Notes under the pieces: generated by a model
The model's database searches: none
Told to the model about the DNA's origin: nothing
What the model saw: only the letters and a program-made list of their open reading frames with translations
NCBI RefSeq assembly: GCF_040730185.1
Contig: NZ_CP160402.1
Coordinates: forward strand, 2,914,001-2,978,000
Length of the DNA: 64,000 nucleotides
Reading direction: 5' to 3'
From: Streptomyces sp. Je 1-332
GTDB lineage: Bacteria > Actinomycetota > Actinomycetes > Streptomycetales > Streptomycetaceae
Made by a program: the position numbers and the translations under genes
In this document: positions 17,346 through 25,832 of the stretch, piece after piece
Layout: every line of letters begins with the position of its first letter
Numbering within the stretch: the first letter of the stretch is position 1

Positions 17346-18443
17346 CTACGCGCCGGGCAGCCCGTAAGCGTCGGCGATCAACTCGTAGGAGCGCAGTCGC
17401 ACTTCACCGCTGTGGGCGTTGGCCGTGATCATCATCTCGTCGGCGCCGGTGCGCTTGGCGAGGTCGTCGAGGCCGGTGCGGACCTGGTCGGCGGTGCCAT
17501 GGATGACGTTGGAGTTCCAGTTCTGGATGAACTCCCGCTCCATCTCACTGAATTCGTACGCCTCGGCCTCCTCGGGAGTCGGGACGAGCCCCGGCTTCCC
17601 GGTGCGGAGGCGGACCATGTTCAGCGCGGCGGCGAGTACTTGCCGCCGGGCCTCCTTCTCGTCGTCGGTGGCCAGCGCGGAGACGCCGATGAGGGCGTAG
17701 GGGGCATCGAGGACGGCGGACGGCTTGAAGGACTCGCGGTAGAGGTCGAGGGCCGGGATCGTGTTCTGCGCGGAGAAGTGGTGGGCGAAGGCGAAGGGCA
17801 GGCCGAGGACTCCGGCGAGGCGGGCGCTGAAGCCGGACGAGCCGAGCAGCCACAGGGGCGGGCGGTGCGGGGACTGGACGCCGCCGGGTGAGGTGGCCTG
17901 GACCGGTCCCGGGACGGCGTGGATACGGCCGTACGGGTGCCCGTCGGGGAAGTCGTCGTCCAGGAAGCGGGTCAGCTCGGCGAGCTGCTGCGGGAAGTCG
18001 TCGGCGCCTTCGTTCAGGCGGTCCGTCCTGCGGAGCGCTGCGGCGGTCGCGCCGTCGGTGCCCGGGGCGCGGCCCAGGCCCAGGTCGATGCGGCCCGGGG
18101 CCATGGCTTCCAGGGTGCCGAACTGCTCCGCGATGACGAGGGGGGCGTGGTTCGGGAGCATGACGCCGCCCGAGCCCAGGCGGATGCGGTCGGTGTGGGC
18201 GGCGAGGTGGGCGAGGATGACCGCTGGGGAGGAGGAGGCGACTCCCGGCATGGAGTGATGCTCGGCCACCCAGTAGCGGTGGTATCCGCGGCCCTCCGCC
18301 AGCCTGGCGATCTCCACGCTCTTCTTCAAGGCGTCGGTGGCGGTACGCCCCGCGCCCACGGTCACCAGGTCCAGTACGGAGAGCGGGACCGGCGCGCTGC
18401 CGTGCCGCTCGCCGCGGATGTCGTCGCTCGGGTCCACTGTCAC
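17346..18443 (-). CDS. LLM-class flavin-dependent oxidoreductase
   Basis: A 365-residue luciferase-like monooxygenase of the single-component MsnO8-related group. Typical segments: 'PLSVLDLVTVGAGRTATDAL' at the start, 'GYHRYWVAEHHSMPGVASSSP' (about 50-70), 'RIRLGSGGVMLPNHAPLVIAEQ' and 'PGRIDLGLGRAPGT'. These place FMN and substrate in a TIM barrel; the substrate is unknown. Convergent with the c-di-GMP gene (3 bp apart). Its upstream DNA is the repeat-rich region at 18444-19208. Confidence 0.88.
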   Translation of the reverse strand: MTVDPSDDIRGERHGSAPVPLSVLDLVTVGAGRTATDALKKSVEIARLAEGRGYHRYWVAEHHSMPGVASSSPAVILAHLAAHTDRIRLGSGGVMLPNHAPLVIAEQFGTLEAMAPGRIDLGLGRAPGTDGATAAALRRTDRLNEGADDFPQQLAELTRFLDDDFPDGHPYGRIHAVPGPVQATSPGGVQSPHRPPLWLLGSSGFSARLAGVLGLPFAFAHHFSAQNTIPALDLYRESFKPSAVLDAPYALIGVSALATDDEKEARRQVLAAALNMVRLRTGKPGLVPTPEEAEAYEFSEMEREFIQNWNSNVIHGTADQVRTGLDDLAKRTGADEMMITANAHSGEVRLRSYELIADAYGLPGA

Positions 18444-18527
18444 GGGGTCCAGCCTCCTGCTGCGCGGTGCGTGCTCCTACTCCGCGGTCCAACAGGAGGG
18501 GGGCTCCGTTTTATTCCCCGGGGTCCC

Positions 18528-18661
18528 CCTGCCCGAACAACCTCTCCCACCCACCCGCCCGATTGCCCCGCGTCCACCCCTGCCCGAACAAGCCTTTCCT
18601 CCCACCCGCCCGATTGCCCCGCGGTGACAGGGGGTGGGTGGGCGTAACGGGCGGGTGGGAT
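18528..18661. repeat. G4-rich tandem and inverted repeats
   Basis: A 51-bp tandem period: CTGCCCGAACAA occurs at 18529 and 18580, and each copy is followed by C-runs (CCCACCCACCCGCCC at 18546-18560; CCCACCCGCCC at 18601-18611) and then GATTGCCCCGCG. An inverted G-run block (GGGTGGGTGGGC near 18633 and GGGCGGGTGGG near 18649) follows. The minus strand of the first block is a perfect G-quadruplex motif. Same element type as at 97 and 9416, located just upstream of the luciferase-like gene start. Confidence 0.6.
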
Positions 18662-18754
18662 TGGGGAAGGGGTCGACCGGGGGGAGCGACGAACGGCGCC
18701 TACCGCCAGCGGGTGGGTGGAGAACACGCCGCCTGGGCGGGCAGCGCCACGCAC

Positions 18755-19185
18755 CCGCAGTCGGCAGCGAGAGGCGAGGGGACGTGCCGGTATGTCTGCC
18801 CGGAGCACAGCTCCCGAAGACACCGGGAGCCGAAGCAACCCCACGCCCACCGGACGATAGCGAGGACGGACATACCGGCGCGGCCCCGCACCCGAAGACG
18901 GACCAGCTCCGAAGTCGCACACGCCCGCAGTCGGCAGCGCGCGGGAGGGGACGTGTCGGTTTGTCTGCCCGGAGCACGGCTCGCGGCACTCCGGAACCGA
19001 AGCAACCCCACGCCCACCGGACGATAGCGAGGACGGACATACCGACGCGGCCCCGCACCCGCACACGGACCAGCCCCGCAGCAACGCACGAGGGCCCGCA
19101 GCCGGCAGCCCACGCAAGGGGACGTGCCGGTATGTCCGCCCGGAGCACGGCTCCCGCAGGCTCCCGAGCCGAAGCAACCCCACGG
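18755..19185. repeat. About 170-bp tandem repeat, 2.5 copies, with internal inverted repeat
   Basis: Copies begin at 18755, 18925 and 19096 (each starting CCGCAG[T/C]CGGCAG). Within copy 1, GCCGGTATGTC at 18786-18796 pairs with GACATACCGGC at 18869-18879. In copy 2 the equivalent GTCGGTTTGTC pairs with GACATACCGAC at 19036-19046, so the second base pair changes from C-G to T-A on both sides. The third copy is truncated before the second arm. No protein-coding pattern seen. Confidence 0.75.
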
Positions 19186-19208
19186 ACGGACGCACGGACG
19201 GGCCCCCG

Positions 19209-19946
19209 CTACCCCCGAGCCTGCACCACCGGCTCCTTGGTGAAGAGTGCGCCCAGGGACGGGGCGTTCACCCGGCGGGATGCGAGGCGTAGTGCCTCCC
19301 AGACCGTGACCTGGTTCGCCGTCAGGACCGGCTTGCCGAGGTCCTGCTCCAGGTCATGGATGTACGCCGCGGTGTGCAGCGCCGTATCGGGAAGCAGGAG
19401 CGCCTCCGCGTCGGGGTGGTCGCCCGCGTGGGCCATGGCCCTGACCTCCTGCCAGCCCCACGTACCCACCTCCGCCGCCGTGATGATGCCGTTCGACTGC
19501 GTCGACACGACCTCCACGCCGGCCGCCTTCAGGAACGAGGCGAAGAGCCCCGCCACGTCCTCCGGATACGTGGCGGCGACGGCGACTCTGCCCGCCCCCA
19601 CCTCCCGCGCCGCGTGCGCGAACGCGAAGGACGTACTGGAAGCCGGCAGGCCCGCGGAGCGGGCGAGGGCGCGGACCTGCTCGTGCGCACCCTCCCAGCC
19701 GAAGACGAAGCTCGCGCTGGTGCAGGCCCACACCACCGCCTCGGCCCCGGACAGACGCAGCTCCTCGACCCCGGCGGCCAGCCGTGCCGTCGACCCCATC
19801 TCCAGGAGTGCGTCGACCCGGTGCGCGTCCTCGCCGATGTCGGTGTGGACGACCTGCAGCCGGACATCACTTCCCAGCATCTGCTCCATGCGGGGGTAGT
19901 CGTCCTCAGCCGAGTGACCCGGATAGAGGAAACCAAGTGCGGTCAC
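19209..19946 (-). CDS. EutA/maleate isomerase-like protein lacking the second Cys
   Basis: A 245-residue member of the Asp/Glu racemase - arylmalonate decarboxylase - maleate isomerase superfamily, as in the EutA proteins of ectoine utilisation loci. The first catalytic-type Cys is present ('AVVWACTSASFVFG', about residue 75). The second position is not Cys: 'EALLLPDTALHTAAY' where its neighbour has 'ALFISCTNLATY'. 'PVLTANQVTVWEALRL' matches the conserved C-terminal segment. It follows its paralogue by 12 bp, its GTG lying over a strong GGAGG site. Loss of one Cys suggests a decarboxylase-like or altered reaction rather than racemisation. Confidence 0.8.
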   Translation of the reverse strand: MTALGFLYPGHSAEDDYPRMEQMLGSDVRLQVVHTDIGEDAHRVDALLEMGSTARLAAGVEELRLSGAEAVVWACTSASFVFGWEGAHEQVRALARSAGLPASSTSFAFAHAAREVGAGRVAVAATYPEDVAGLFASFLKAAGVEVVSTQSNGIITAAEVGTWGWQEVRAMAHAGDHPDAEALLLPDTALHTAAYIHDLEQDLGKPVLTANQVTVWEALRLASRRVNAPSLGALFTKEPVVQARG

Positions 19947-19958
19947 TTCCAGCCTCCT

Positions 19959-20795
19959 TCAAGGCAGCGTTGGTGGTCCTTCGGGCAGACCCTGGGGCGG
20001 ATCGAGCGGTACCACACCGGGCAGCTCGCCCGGCGCGGCGACCGGGCCCGTGCCCGGCCTGGCACTCGGATTGATCAGCGCCTGGTAGGGCCCTACGGCA
20101 TGGGTACCCAGCCTGCGCAGGGCGGACCACATCGTCACCTGGTTCGCGGAGATCACGGGCATCCGCAGCTCCGCCTCCAGCTGCGGAATGACGTCGTACG
20201 TGGCGAGGTTGGTGCAGCTGATGAAGAGCGCGTCGGCCCCGCCGAGCACCGCCCGCCGTGCCATGTCCGCCACGTCCTTGTAGGGGACTTTCCAGATGTG
20301 CCTGGTCAGGCCCAGGTAGGCGCGGCCGGTGACGGACACCCCCGACTCGCCCAGGTACTCCTCCAGGGACTGCGTCACGGACCAGGTGTAGGGCGTGACG
20401 AGCGCGATGCGCCGCGCGCCCAGATCCTCGAGCGCCTCGAGCAGCGCGCCCGACGTGGTGACGGCGGAGACCTCGCCCTCGCGGGTCATGGCCTCGCACA
20501 TCGCGCGCTCGCCGGCGATCCCACCGACGAAGCTGCCCGACGTGCAGGCGTACGCGAGGACTTCGGGTCCGATCGCGCTCAGCGCGCGCACCGCCTCGCC
20601 GAGCGTTTCGTGCTCGCTGACGAGTCGTGCCAGGTCAAGGCTTACCTCGACGGGGACGTACGGGGTGCGGGTCAGATGGAGGGAGATCTCGTCCGGCACC
20701 CAGCGCCAGAGCTCCCGGTCGAGTGCGAAGTCGAAAGGGGCGACGACACCTACACCGCGTTGAGGGTGTGGTCCGCCGAGGAAGGAGACGTCCAT
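19959..20795 (-). CDS. EutA/maleate isomerase-like protein with both Cys
   Basis: A 278-residue paralogue of the preceding entry. It keeps both Cys of the two-base racemase/isomerase mechanism: 'VLAYACTSGSFVGG' and 'ALFISCTNLATYDVI'. The conserved 'PVISANQVTMWSALRRLG' follows. A C-terminal Pro-rich tail of about 30 residues is extra. First gene of a two-gene minus-strand operon, divergent from the D-2-hydroxyacid dehydrogenase. Likely acts on a malate/maleate- or aspartate-like intermediate of the neighbouring transport and catabolic genes; this is inference from context. Confidence 0.82.
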   Translation of the reverse strand: MDVSFLGGPHPQRGVGVVAPFDFALDRELWRWVPDEISLHLTRTPYVPVEVSLDLARLVSEHETLGEAVRALSAIGPEVLAYACTSGSFVGGIAGERAMCEAMTREGEVSAVTTSGALLEALEDLGARRIALVTPYTWSVTQSLEEYLGESGVSVTGRAYLGLTRHIWKVPYKDVADMARRAVLGGADALFISCTNLATYDVIPQLEAELRMPVISANQVTMWSALRRLGTHAVGPYQALINPSARPGTGPVAAPGELPGVVPLDPPQGLPEGPPTLP

Positions 20796-21159
20796 GAGCA
20801 GGCCCCAAGTTCGTGCGTACGTGCATTGGAGGGACCGGCCGGGGGCCGGGAGATGCGGAACCGGCGACGCGCCGGGACGTCGGGACGGGGCAGAAGGCGC
20901 GAAAAAAGCGCTACAGAGTGTGCTACGGCCTCATACGGAGCGTACTTAACCGTGGGGTGCTTGTGATAGAGCACCTCTGTTGACGAAGGTAGTTTCAGGT
21001 GCGAGCGTGGTCAATCCGCGCATCTCAGACGGCTCTGGCCGACACAGAACTAAGGGAAGCGGACTCTCATTGCGAAGCGGTTTCTCCTCGATGTCCTCGA
21101 CCTGCGAGCCGGCCTCCGAGCCGACCTCCGAACCGGCCTCCGAATCGACGAAGGACCCG
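20796..21159. promoter_or_regulatory. Divergent control region with inverted repeat
   Basis: 364 bp between the EutA-like operon and the dehydrogenase. It contains an inverted repeat GGTGCT-N8-AGCACC at 20956-20975, of the size used by IclR or GntR regulators, and a TTGACG at 20979-20984 that could be a -35 for the plus strand. The part from about 21091 is open in frame with the dehydrogenase and encodes a Glu/Pro/Ser repeat; it may be an N-terminal extension or leader. Confidence 0.45.
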
Positions 21160-22116
21160 ATGTCCGAAACAACCGTTCTGGTCCTTGACGCCCCGTCCCC
21201 CGCTCCGCCGCCCCGTCTCGGCAGCCTCACCGGCCGCGCCCGGATCCTGCACGCGGACGCGGACACCCTGGCGGACCAACTCCCCCTCGCCGACGTGCTG
21301 CTGGTGTGGGACTTCCTCTCGGACGCCGTGCGCGACGCCTGGCCGGGCGAGGGCCGCAGGCCCCGCTGGGTGCACACCGCGAGCGCGGGCGTGGACCGCC
21401 TCATGTGCCCGGAGCTCGCCGAGTCCGACACGCTGGTGACCAACGCCCGCGGCGTCTTCGACCAGCCGATCGCCGAGTACGTGGCGGCCCTCGTCCTCGC
21501 CATGGCGAAGGATCTGCCGCGCACCCTCCAGCTCCAGGGCGAGCGCACCTGGCGGCACCGCGAGACCCAGCGAGTGGCCCGTACGCGCGCGTGCGTGGTG
21601 GGTTCGGGGCCGATCGGGCACGCCATCGTCCGCATGCTGAAGGGGCTCGGGATCATCACCGCCCTGGTGGGGCGCAGCGCCCGGGGCGGCGTGCACGGCC
21701 CCGAGGAGCTCGACCGGCTGATGGCGCGGGCCGACTGGGTGGTGTGCGCGGCGCCGCTCACGGACGACACGCGCGGCATGTTCGACGAGCGGCGCTTCGG
21801 GATGATGCAGCCGTCGGCGCGTTTCATCAACATCGGGCGCGGCGCGCTCGTCGTGGAGGACGATCTCGCGGCGGCCCTGTCGAAGAGGTGGATCGCGGGC
21901 GCGGCGCTGGACGTCTTCGAGCACGAGCCGCTGCCCGCGGACAGCCCGCTGTGGACGGCGCCGGGCCTCCTCGTCTCCCCGCACATGAGCGGCGACACGG
22001 TGGGCTGGCGCGATGAACTGGGCGCTCAGTTCGTCGAGTTGTACGAGGAGTGGGCGGCCGGGCGGCCTCTTTCCAACGTGGTCGACAAGAAACGTGGGTA
22101 TGTACCCGGGAATTGA
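21160..22116 (+). CDS. D-2-hydroxyacid dehydrogenase
   Basis: A 318-residue NAD(P)-dependent dehydrogenase. The nucleotide-binding loop is 'CVVGSGPIGHAIVRML' (about residue 145). The catalytic Arg is in 'RFINIGRGALVVEDDL', the Glu in 'ALDVFEHEPLPADSPLW' and the His in 'LLVSPHMSGDT', all in the normal order. The ATG at 21160 has an AAGGA site at good spacing. The frame is open back to 20980 with possible starts at 21091; the intervening residues are low-complexity. Probably reduces a 2-oxoacid or oxidises a hydroxyacid in the catabolic unit with the amidase and EutA-like enzymes. Confidence 0.87.
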   Translation: MSETTVLVLDAPSPAPPPRLGSLTGRARILHADADTLADQLPLADVLLVWDFLSDAVRDAWPGEGRRPRWVHTASAGVDRLMCPELAESDTLVTNARGVFDQPIAEYVAALVLAMAKDLPRTLQLQGERTWRHRETQRVARTRACVVGSGPIGHAIVRMLKGLGIITALVGRSARGGVHGPEELDRLMARADWVVCAAPLTDDTRGMFDERRFGMMQPSARFINIGRGALVVEDDLAAALSKRWIAGAALDVFEHEPLPADSPLWTAPGLLVSPHMSGDTVGWRDELGAQFVELYEEWAAGRPLSNVVDKKRGYVPGN

Positions 22117-22156
22117 TCACTGCCGAACGTCACGTCCCACCCCCTGAGGAGCGTGC

Positions 22157-23560
22157 ATGACCGAGCTCACGGATCTCACCGCGGTTCAACTCGTCGACTC
22201 CTACCGCAAGGGCGAAGTCAGTCCGGTCGACGCGACACGGGCGGCGCTGCGCAGGGCCGGTGAAGTGCAGCCCGCGGTGAACGCCTTCGTGCGCGTGGAC
22301 GACGAACAGGCTGTCGCGCAGGCCGAGGAGAGCGCCGGGCGGTGGCGGCGCGGTGAGCCGCGGGGGCTCCTCGACGGGGTTCCGGTCTCGGTCAAGGACA
22401 TCCTGCTGCAACGCGGCGGCCCGACGCTGCGGGGCTCGAAGTCCGTCCGCCCGGAGGGGGCTTGGGACGAGGACGCGCCGTCGGTGGCGCGGCTGCGCGA
22501 GCACGGCGCGGTGTTCATCGGCAAGACGACGACGCCCGAGTTCGGCTGGAAGGGCGTCACGGACAGCCCGCAGAGCGGGATCACGCGTAATCCGTACGAC
22601 ACCTCGCGCACCGCTGGTGGCTCCAGCGGCGGCAGCGCGGCGGCCGTGGCGCTCGGCGCGGCGCCGGTGTCGCTGGGCACGGACGGCGGTGGCTCGGTGC
22701 GCATCCCGGGCGCCTTCTGCGGGATCTTCGCGCTGAAGCCGACGTACGGCCGGGTGCCGCTGTACCCCGCGTCCGCGTTCGGCACGCTCGCGCACGTCGG
22801 CCCCATGACGCGGGACGCGGCGGACGCGGCGCTCCTGATGGACGTCATCAGCGGCCCCGACCCCCGGGACTGGTCGCAGCTCGGCCCGGTCGCGGACAGC
22901 TTCAGCGCGGGTATCGAAGGCGGCGTACGCGGCCTGCGCATCGCGTACTCACCCTCGCTCGGCGGCCAGGTCGCGGTGCGGCCCGCGGTGGCCGCCGCGG
23001 TGCGGCAGGCGGTGGAGTCCCTCGCCGCGCAGGGAGCGTACGTCGAGGAGACGGACCCCGACTTCACGGACCCGGTGGAGGCCTTTCACACGCTGTGGTT
23101 CAGCGGCGCCGCGCGGGTGATCCAGCATCTGCCGCCGGAGCGGCGGGAGTTGCTCGACCCGGGGCTGCGCGAGATCTGTGCGCAGGGCGCCCGGTACAGC
23201 GCGCTCGACTACCTTGCCGCAGTTGACGTACGCATGGAGCTAGGCCGTCGCATGGGCCGCTTCCACCAGACGTACGACCTCCTGGTCACTCCGACGTTGC
23301 CGATCACCGCGTTCGAGGCGGGAGCGGAGGTACCGAAAGGTTCCGGCCATCGTCGGTGGACGGGATGGACGCCGTTCACGTACCCCTTCAACATGACGCA
23401 GCAGCCGGCCGCGACCGTCCCCTGCGGGACGGACCGGGAGGGGCTGCCGATCGGGGTGCAGATCGTGGGGGCGCGGCACGCGGACGCGCTCGTCCTGCGG
23501 GCCGCGCACGCGCTGTACGAAGCGGGCAGCGCGAGGATCGCGCCGCCCGCGGTGAACTGA
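22157..23560 (+). CDS. Amidase-signature-family hydrolase
   Basis: A 467-residue amidase. The catalytic Lys is in 'VPVSVKDILLQRGG' (about residue 80) and the Ser-cisSer-Lys triad is completed by 'GGSSGGSAAAVALG' (about 155-168) and the downstream 'GTDGGGSVRIPGAFCG'. Length is normal. It starts 40 bp after the dehydrogenase with a GAGGAG site, so it is in the same operon. Hydrolysis of an amide would fit release of an amino acid or acid for the dehydrogenase; the actual substrate is unknown. Confidence 0.9.
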   Translation: MTELTDLTAVQLVDSYRKGEVSPVDATRAALRRAGEVQPAVNAFVRVDDEQAVAQAEESAGRWRRGEPRGLLDGVPVSVKDILLQRGGPTLRGSKSVRPEGAWDEDAPSVARLREHGAVFIGKTTTPEFGWKGVTDSPQSGITRNPYDTSRTAGGSSGGSAAAVALGAAPVSLGTDGGGSVRIPGAFCGIFALKPTYGRVPLYPASAFGTLAHVGPMTRDAADAALLMDVISGPDPRDWSQLGPVADSFSAGIEGGVRGLRIAYSPSLGGQVAVRPAVAAAVRQAVESLAAQGAYVEETDPDFTDPVEAFHTLWFSGAARVIQHLPPERRELLDPGLREICAQGARYSALDYLAAVDVRMELGRRMGRFHQTYDLLVTPTLPITAFEAGAEVPKGSGHRRWTGWTPFTYPFNMTQQPAATVPCGTDREGLPIGVQIVGARHADALVLRAAHALYEAGSARIAPPAVN

Positions 23561-23573
23561 GCTCCCTCGGCGG

Positions 23574-24074
23574 CTACGCCCTGCGGAAGTTCAGCGTCTC
23601 GCCCTGCGCGCCGCCGCGCCACAGGTCGTTGCAGGCCTCGGCCATCCGGTCGAGGCCGTCGACCACCTGCCCCCAGACGATGCCGGGGACCCAGCCGACG
23701 TCGCCGTTGAGCAGCAGGTTGTTGCGCTCGTAGAAGAGGGCGAGGTCCACGACCGTGGCGCCCGCCTTGACGTCCGCGGCCGGTTCGTACCCATAGGACT
23801 GTGTGCCCAACTGTGTCCCGTTGAACGAGAAATAGCAGAGGTCGCCGGGAATGGGGGTGACTGTCGGGTTCTCCAGAGGTGGCTCGCGGTCCGCGAAAGC
23901 CGGAAAGAGGGCGTAGATCTCATTGCGGGCGTACTTCGCGTGATAGACGTCCTCGCTGAGCGGAAGTGCCTCCCACACCGCCGCGCAGGTCAACGGGGCC
24001 CGGTCGTCGAGCAGCTTTGCCGTGCACTGAACTCCCCGCTTGGCGAGGGAGACTTCGATGAATCGGTCTGCCAT
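23574..24074 (-). CDS. DUF3830-family protein
   Basis: A 166-residue protein with the features of DUF3830, a cyclophilin-like fold family commonly found beside amidases and amino-acid-type transporters ('FIEVSLAKRGVQCTAKLLDDRAPLTCAAVWEALP' region at the start, 'RNEIYALFPAF', 'PGDLCYFSFNG', 'ALFYERNNLLLN'). Function unknown. Its stop is 13 bp from the amidase stop (convergent). It is divergent from the substrate-binding protein gene, with under 100 bp between starts. ATG 24074 preferred to 24083. Confidence 0.8.
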   Translation of the reverse strand: MADRFIEVSLAKRGVQCTAKLLDDRAPLTCAAVWEALPLSEDVYHAKYARNEIYALFPAFADREPPLENPTVTPIPGDLCYFSFNGTQLGTQSYGYEPAADVKAGATVVDLALFYERNNLLLNGDVGWVPGIVWGQVVDGLDRMAEACNDLWRGGAQGETLNFRRA

Positions 24075-24171
24075 GTGTCCCATGCTCCTCCCTGGGTCAA
24101 GAGGACAACGATTGCATCAGGGGCTGAAATTGGCCCGCATATCTTGCGTCGAGTCGGGTAGCCGCGCGCCC

Positions 24172-25101
24172 ATGGCTCCACCACTTGGGAACAACGAGGG
24201 ATTCATCGGCAAAGCAGTACGCCGCCGCTCTCTGCTCACCGGAGCGAGCGTGGCGGCACTGGGGGTTTTCGGGGGCGCGGCCTGCAGCCGGGTGCCCGAG
24301 GAAGGGAAGGTCGAGGGGGGAGATCTGCTGGACCGGCTGCGTGACGCAGGTGAGGTCCGTATCGGGGTCGCGGGCGAGGTCCCGTTCGGATACATCGACG
24401 AGAACGGTGAAGTGACCGGGGAAGCGCCGGAAATCGCCAAAGTGATCTTCCCTCGCCTTGGCGTGCCCAAGGTCAAGGCGGTGCCCACCAAGTTCGGTGC
24501 GCTGATCCCCGGGTTGACCCAGGCGCGGCAGTTCGACGTGGTCTCGGCAGGCATGTACATCAGCCCCGTGCGTTGCGAGCAGGTGCTGTTCTCCGATCCC
24601 GACTACCTGATGCTCGACTCCTTCATCGTGAAGAAGGGCAATCCGCACGGCATCAAGAGATATGAGGACATCGCGAAGAAGGGCCTGAAGCTGGCGAGTG
24701 GTACGGCCTACGCGCAGATCGCCACCGCCGAGGGGAACGGCGTGAAGTCCGTCCTCGTGGTGCCCGACCAGGTGGCGGGCGCCGACGCCGTCGCACTTGG
24801 CCGGGTCGACGCCTTCGCCGGGACCGCGGTCACCGTGCGCGACGTGGTCAAGGACAATCGGCGGGTGGAGGCGACGAAGCCCTTCCAGCCGCTCGTCGAC
24901 GGCGAACCGGTCTACGGGGCGGGTGGTTTCGCCTTCAGGCAGTCCGAGAAGACCCTGCGGGACGCCTTCAACAAGGAGCTGCACAAGCTGAAGGAGAGCG
25001 GTGAACTGCTCAGGATCGTCAAGCCGTTCGGGTTCACCGAGACCGAGATGACCGATCTGACGGCCGAGAAGCTGTGCCCCCCGGTGAAGGGAGCCTCCTG
25101 A
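24172..25101 (+). CDS. ehuB: EhuB-type ABC transporter substrate-binding lipoprotein
   Basis: A 309-residue amino-acid-type solute-binding protein, closest in look to EhuB proteins for ectoine/hydroxyectoine. A Tat-like 'RRRSLLTGASVAALGVFGG' precedes a lipobox with the lipidated Cys in 'GGAACSRVP', so it should be exported folded and anchored outside. The binding-protein fold begins at 'AGEVRIGVAGEVPFGYID' and continues through 'QFDVVSAGMYISPVRCEQVLFS'. First gene of a four-gene ehuBCDA-order operon, overlapping ehuC by 1 bp (TGATG). ATG at 24172 has no strong ribosome-binding site, so the start is less certain. Confidence 0.82.
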   Translation: MAPPLGNNEGFIGKAVRRRSLLTGASVAALGVFGGAACSRVPEEGKVEGGDLLDRLRDAGEVRIGVAGEVPFGYIDENGEVTGEAPEIAKVIFPRLGVPKVKAVPTKFGALIPGLTQARQFDVVSAGMYISPVRCEQVLFSDPDYLMLDSFIVKKGNPHGIKRYEDIAKKGLKLASGTAYAQIATAEGNGVKSVLVVPDQVAGADAVALGRVDAFAGTAVTVRDVVKDNRRVEATKPFQPLVDGEPVYGAGGFAFRQSEKTLRDAFNKELHKLKESGELLRIVKPFGFTETEMTDLTAEKLCPPVKGAS

Positions 25102-25832
25102 TGATGTCGTCGGAGTTCTTCGAGAACTGGTTCCTGCCCGGCATCTGGATCACCGTGCAGGTCACCTTCCTCAGCGCGGCCCTCGCCTTCCTGATCGCCT
25201 TCCCCATCGGGGTCCTTCGCACATCCCGCCTGTGGATCGTGCGCTTCCTCGCCGGGACGTACTTCGAGATCTTCCGCAGCACCTCGTCGCTGGTCTTCAT
25301 GTTCTGGATCGCGTTCACAGTGCCCGCGCTGTTCCGGATCAGCTTCGAGCCGCTCTTCGCCGGCGTCATCGCCCTGGGCATCACCTACGGGGCGTACGCG
25401 TCCGAGATCGTGCGCGGCGCGCTCGCCGCGGTGCCGACAGCGCAGCGCGAGGCGGGCATCGCCCTGAACTTCACGCCGTCGCAGCGGCTGCGCCGCATCG
25501 AACTGCCGCAGGCCTGGCCCGAGATGCTGCCACCGTTCAACAACCTGCTGATCGAGCTGCTCAAGGGCACCTCGCTCGTCTCCCTCATCGCGGTGGCCGA
25601 CATGACCTTCGCCGGCGATCTGCTCCGTCTCGTCACGACCGAGAGCGGGCCGATCTACACGCTGCTGCTCGGGCTGTACTTCGTGTTCGCCTTCATCCTC
25701 ACGCGCGGCATGCGCCTCCTTGAGCGGCATGCCAAGAAGGGCGTGGGACAGACTCCCGAGAAGCTGGGGCTGTTCAGCGGGATCCGCTCCAAGTCGTCGA
25801 TCGACGTCGTCACCGGCGGGGGTGCCAAGTGA
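25101..25832 (+). CDS. ehuC: EhuC-type ABC transporter permease
   Basis: A 243-residue His/Glu/Gln/Arg/opine-type permease with about five membrane segments. The cytoplasmic EAA loop is 'VPTAQREAGIALNFTPSQRL'. It pairs with EhuD to form the membrane channel. Start at ATG 25101 overlaps the EhuB stop; ATG 25104 is one codon later. The C-terminal tail is longer than the minimum for the family ('GVGQTPEKLGLFSGI...'). Confidence 0.85.
   Translation: MMSSEFFENWFLPGIWITVQVTFLSAALAFLIAFPIGVLRTSRLWIVRFLAGTYFEIFRSTSSLVFMFWIAFTVPALFRISFEPLFAGVIALGITYGAYASEIVRGALAAVPTAQREAGIALNFTPSQRLRRIELPQAWPEMLPPFNNLLIELLKGTSLVSLIAVADMTFAGDLLRLVTTESGPIYTLLLGLYFVFAFILTRGMRLLERHAKKGVGQTPEKLGLFSGIRSKSSIDVVTGGGAK

Noticed and set aside
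18755..19185. Possible CRISPR array
   Set aside because: Only 2.5 copies with a period of about 170 bp, no short repeat with variable spacers, and no cas genes apart from a distant Cas4-like nuclease.
18440..19899. Long open frames on both strands through 18440-19899
   Set aside because: They run through tandem and G4 repeats and give Arg/Pro/Gly-rich text without domains; those beyond 19209 are antisense to the EutA-like gene.
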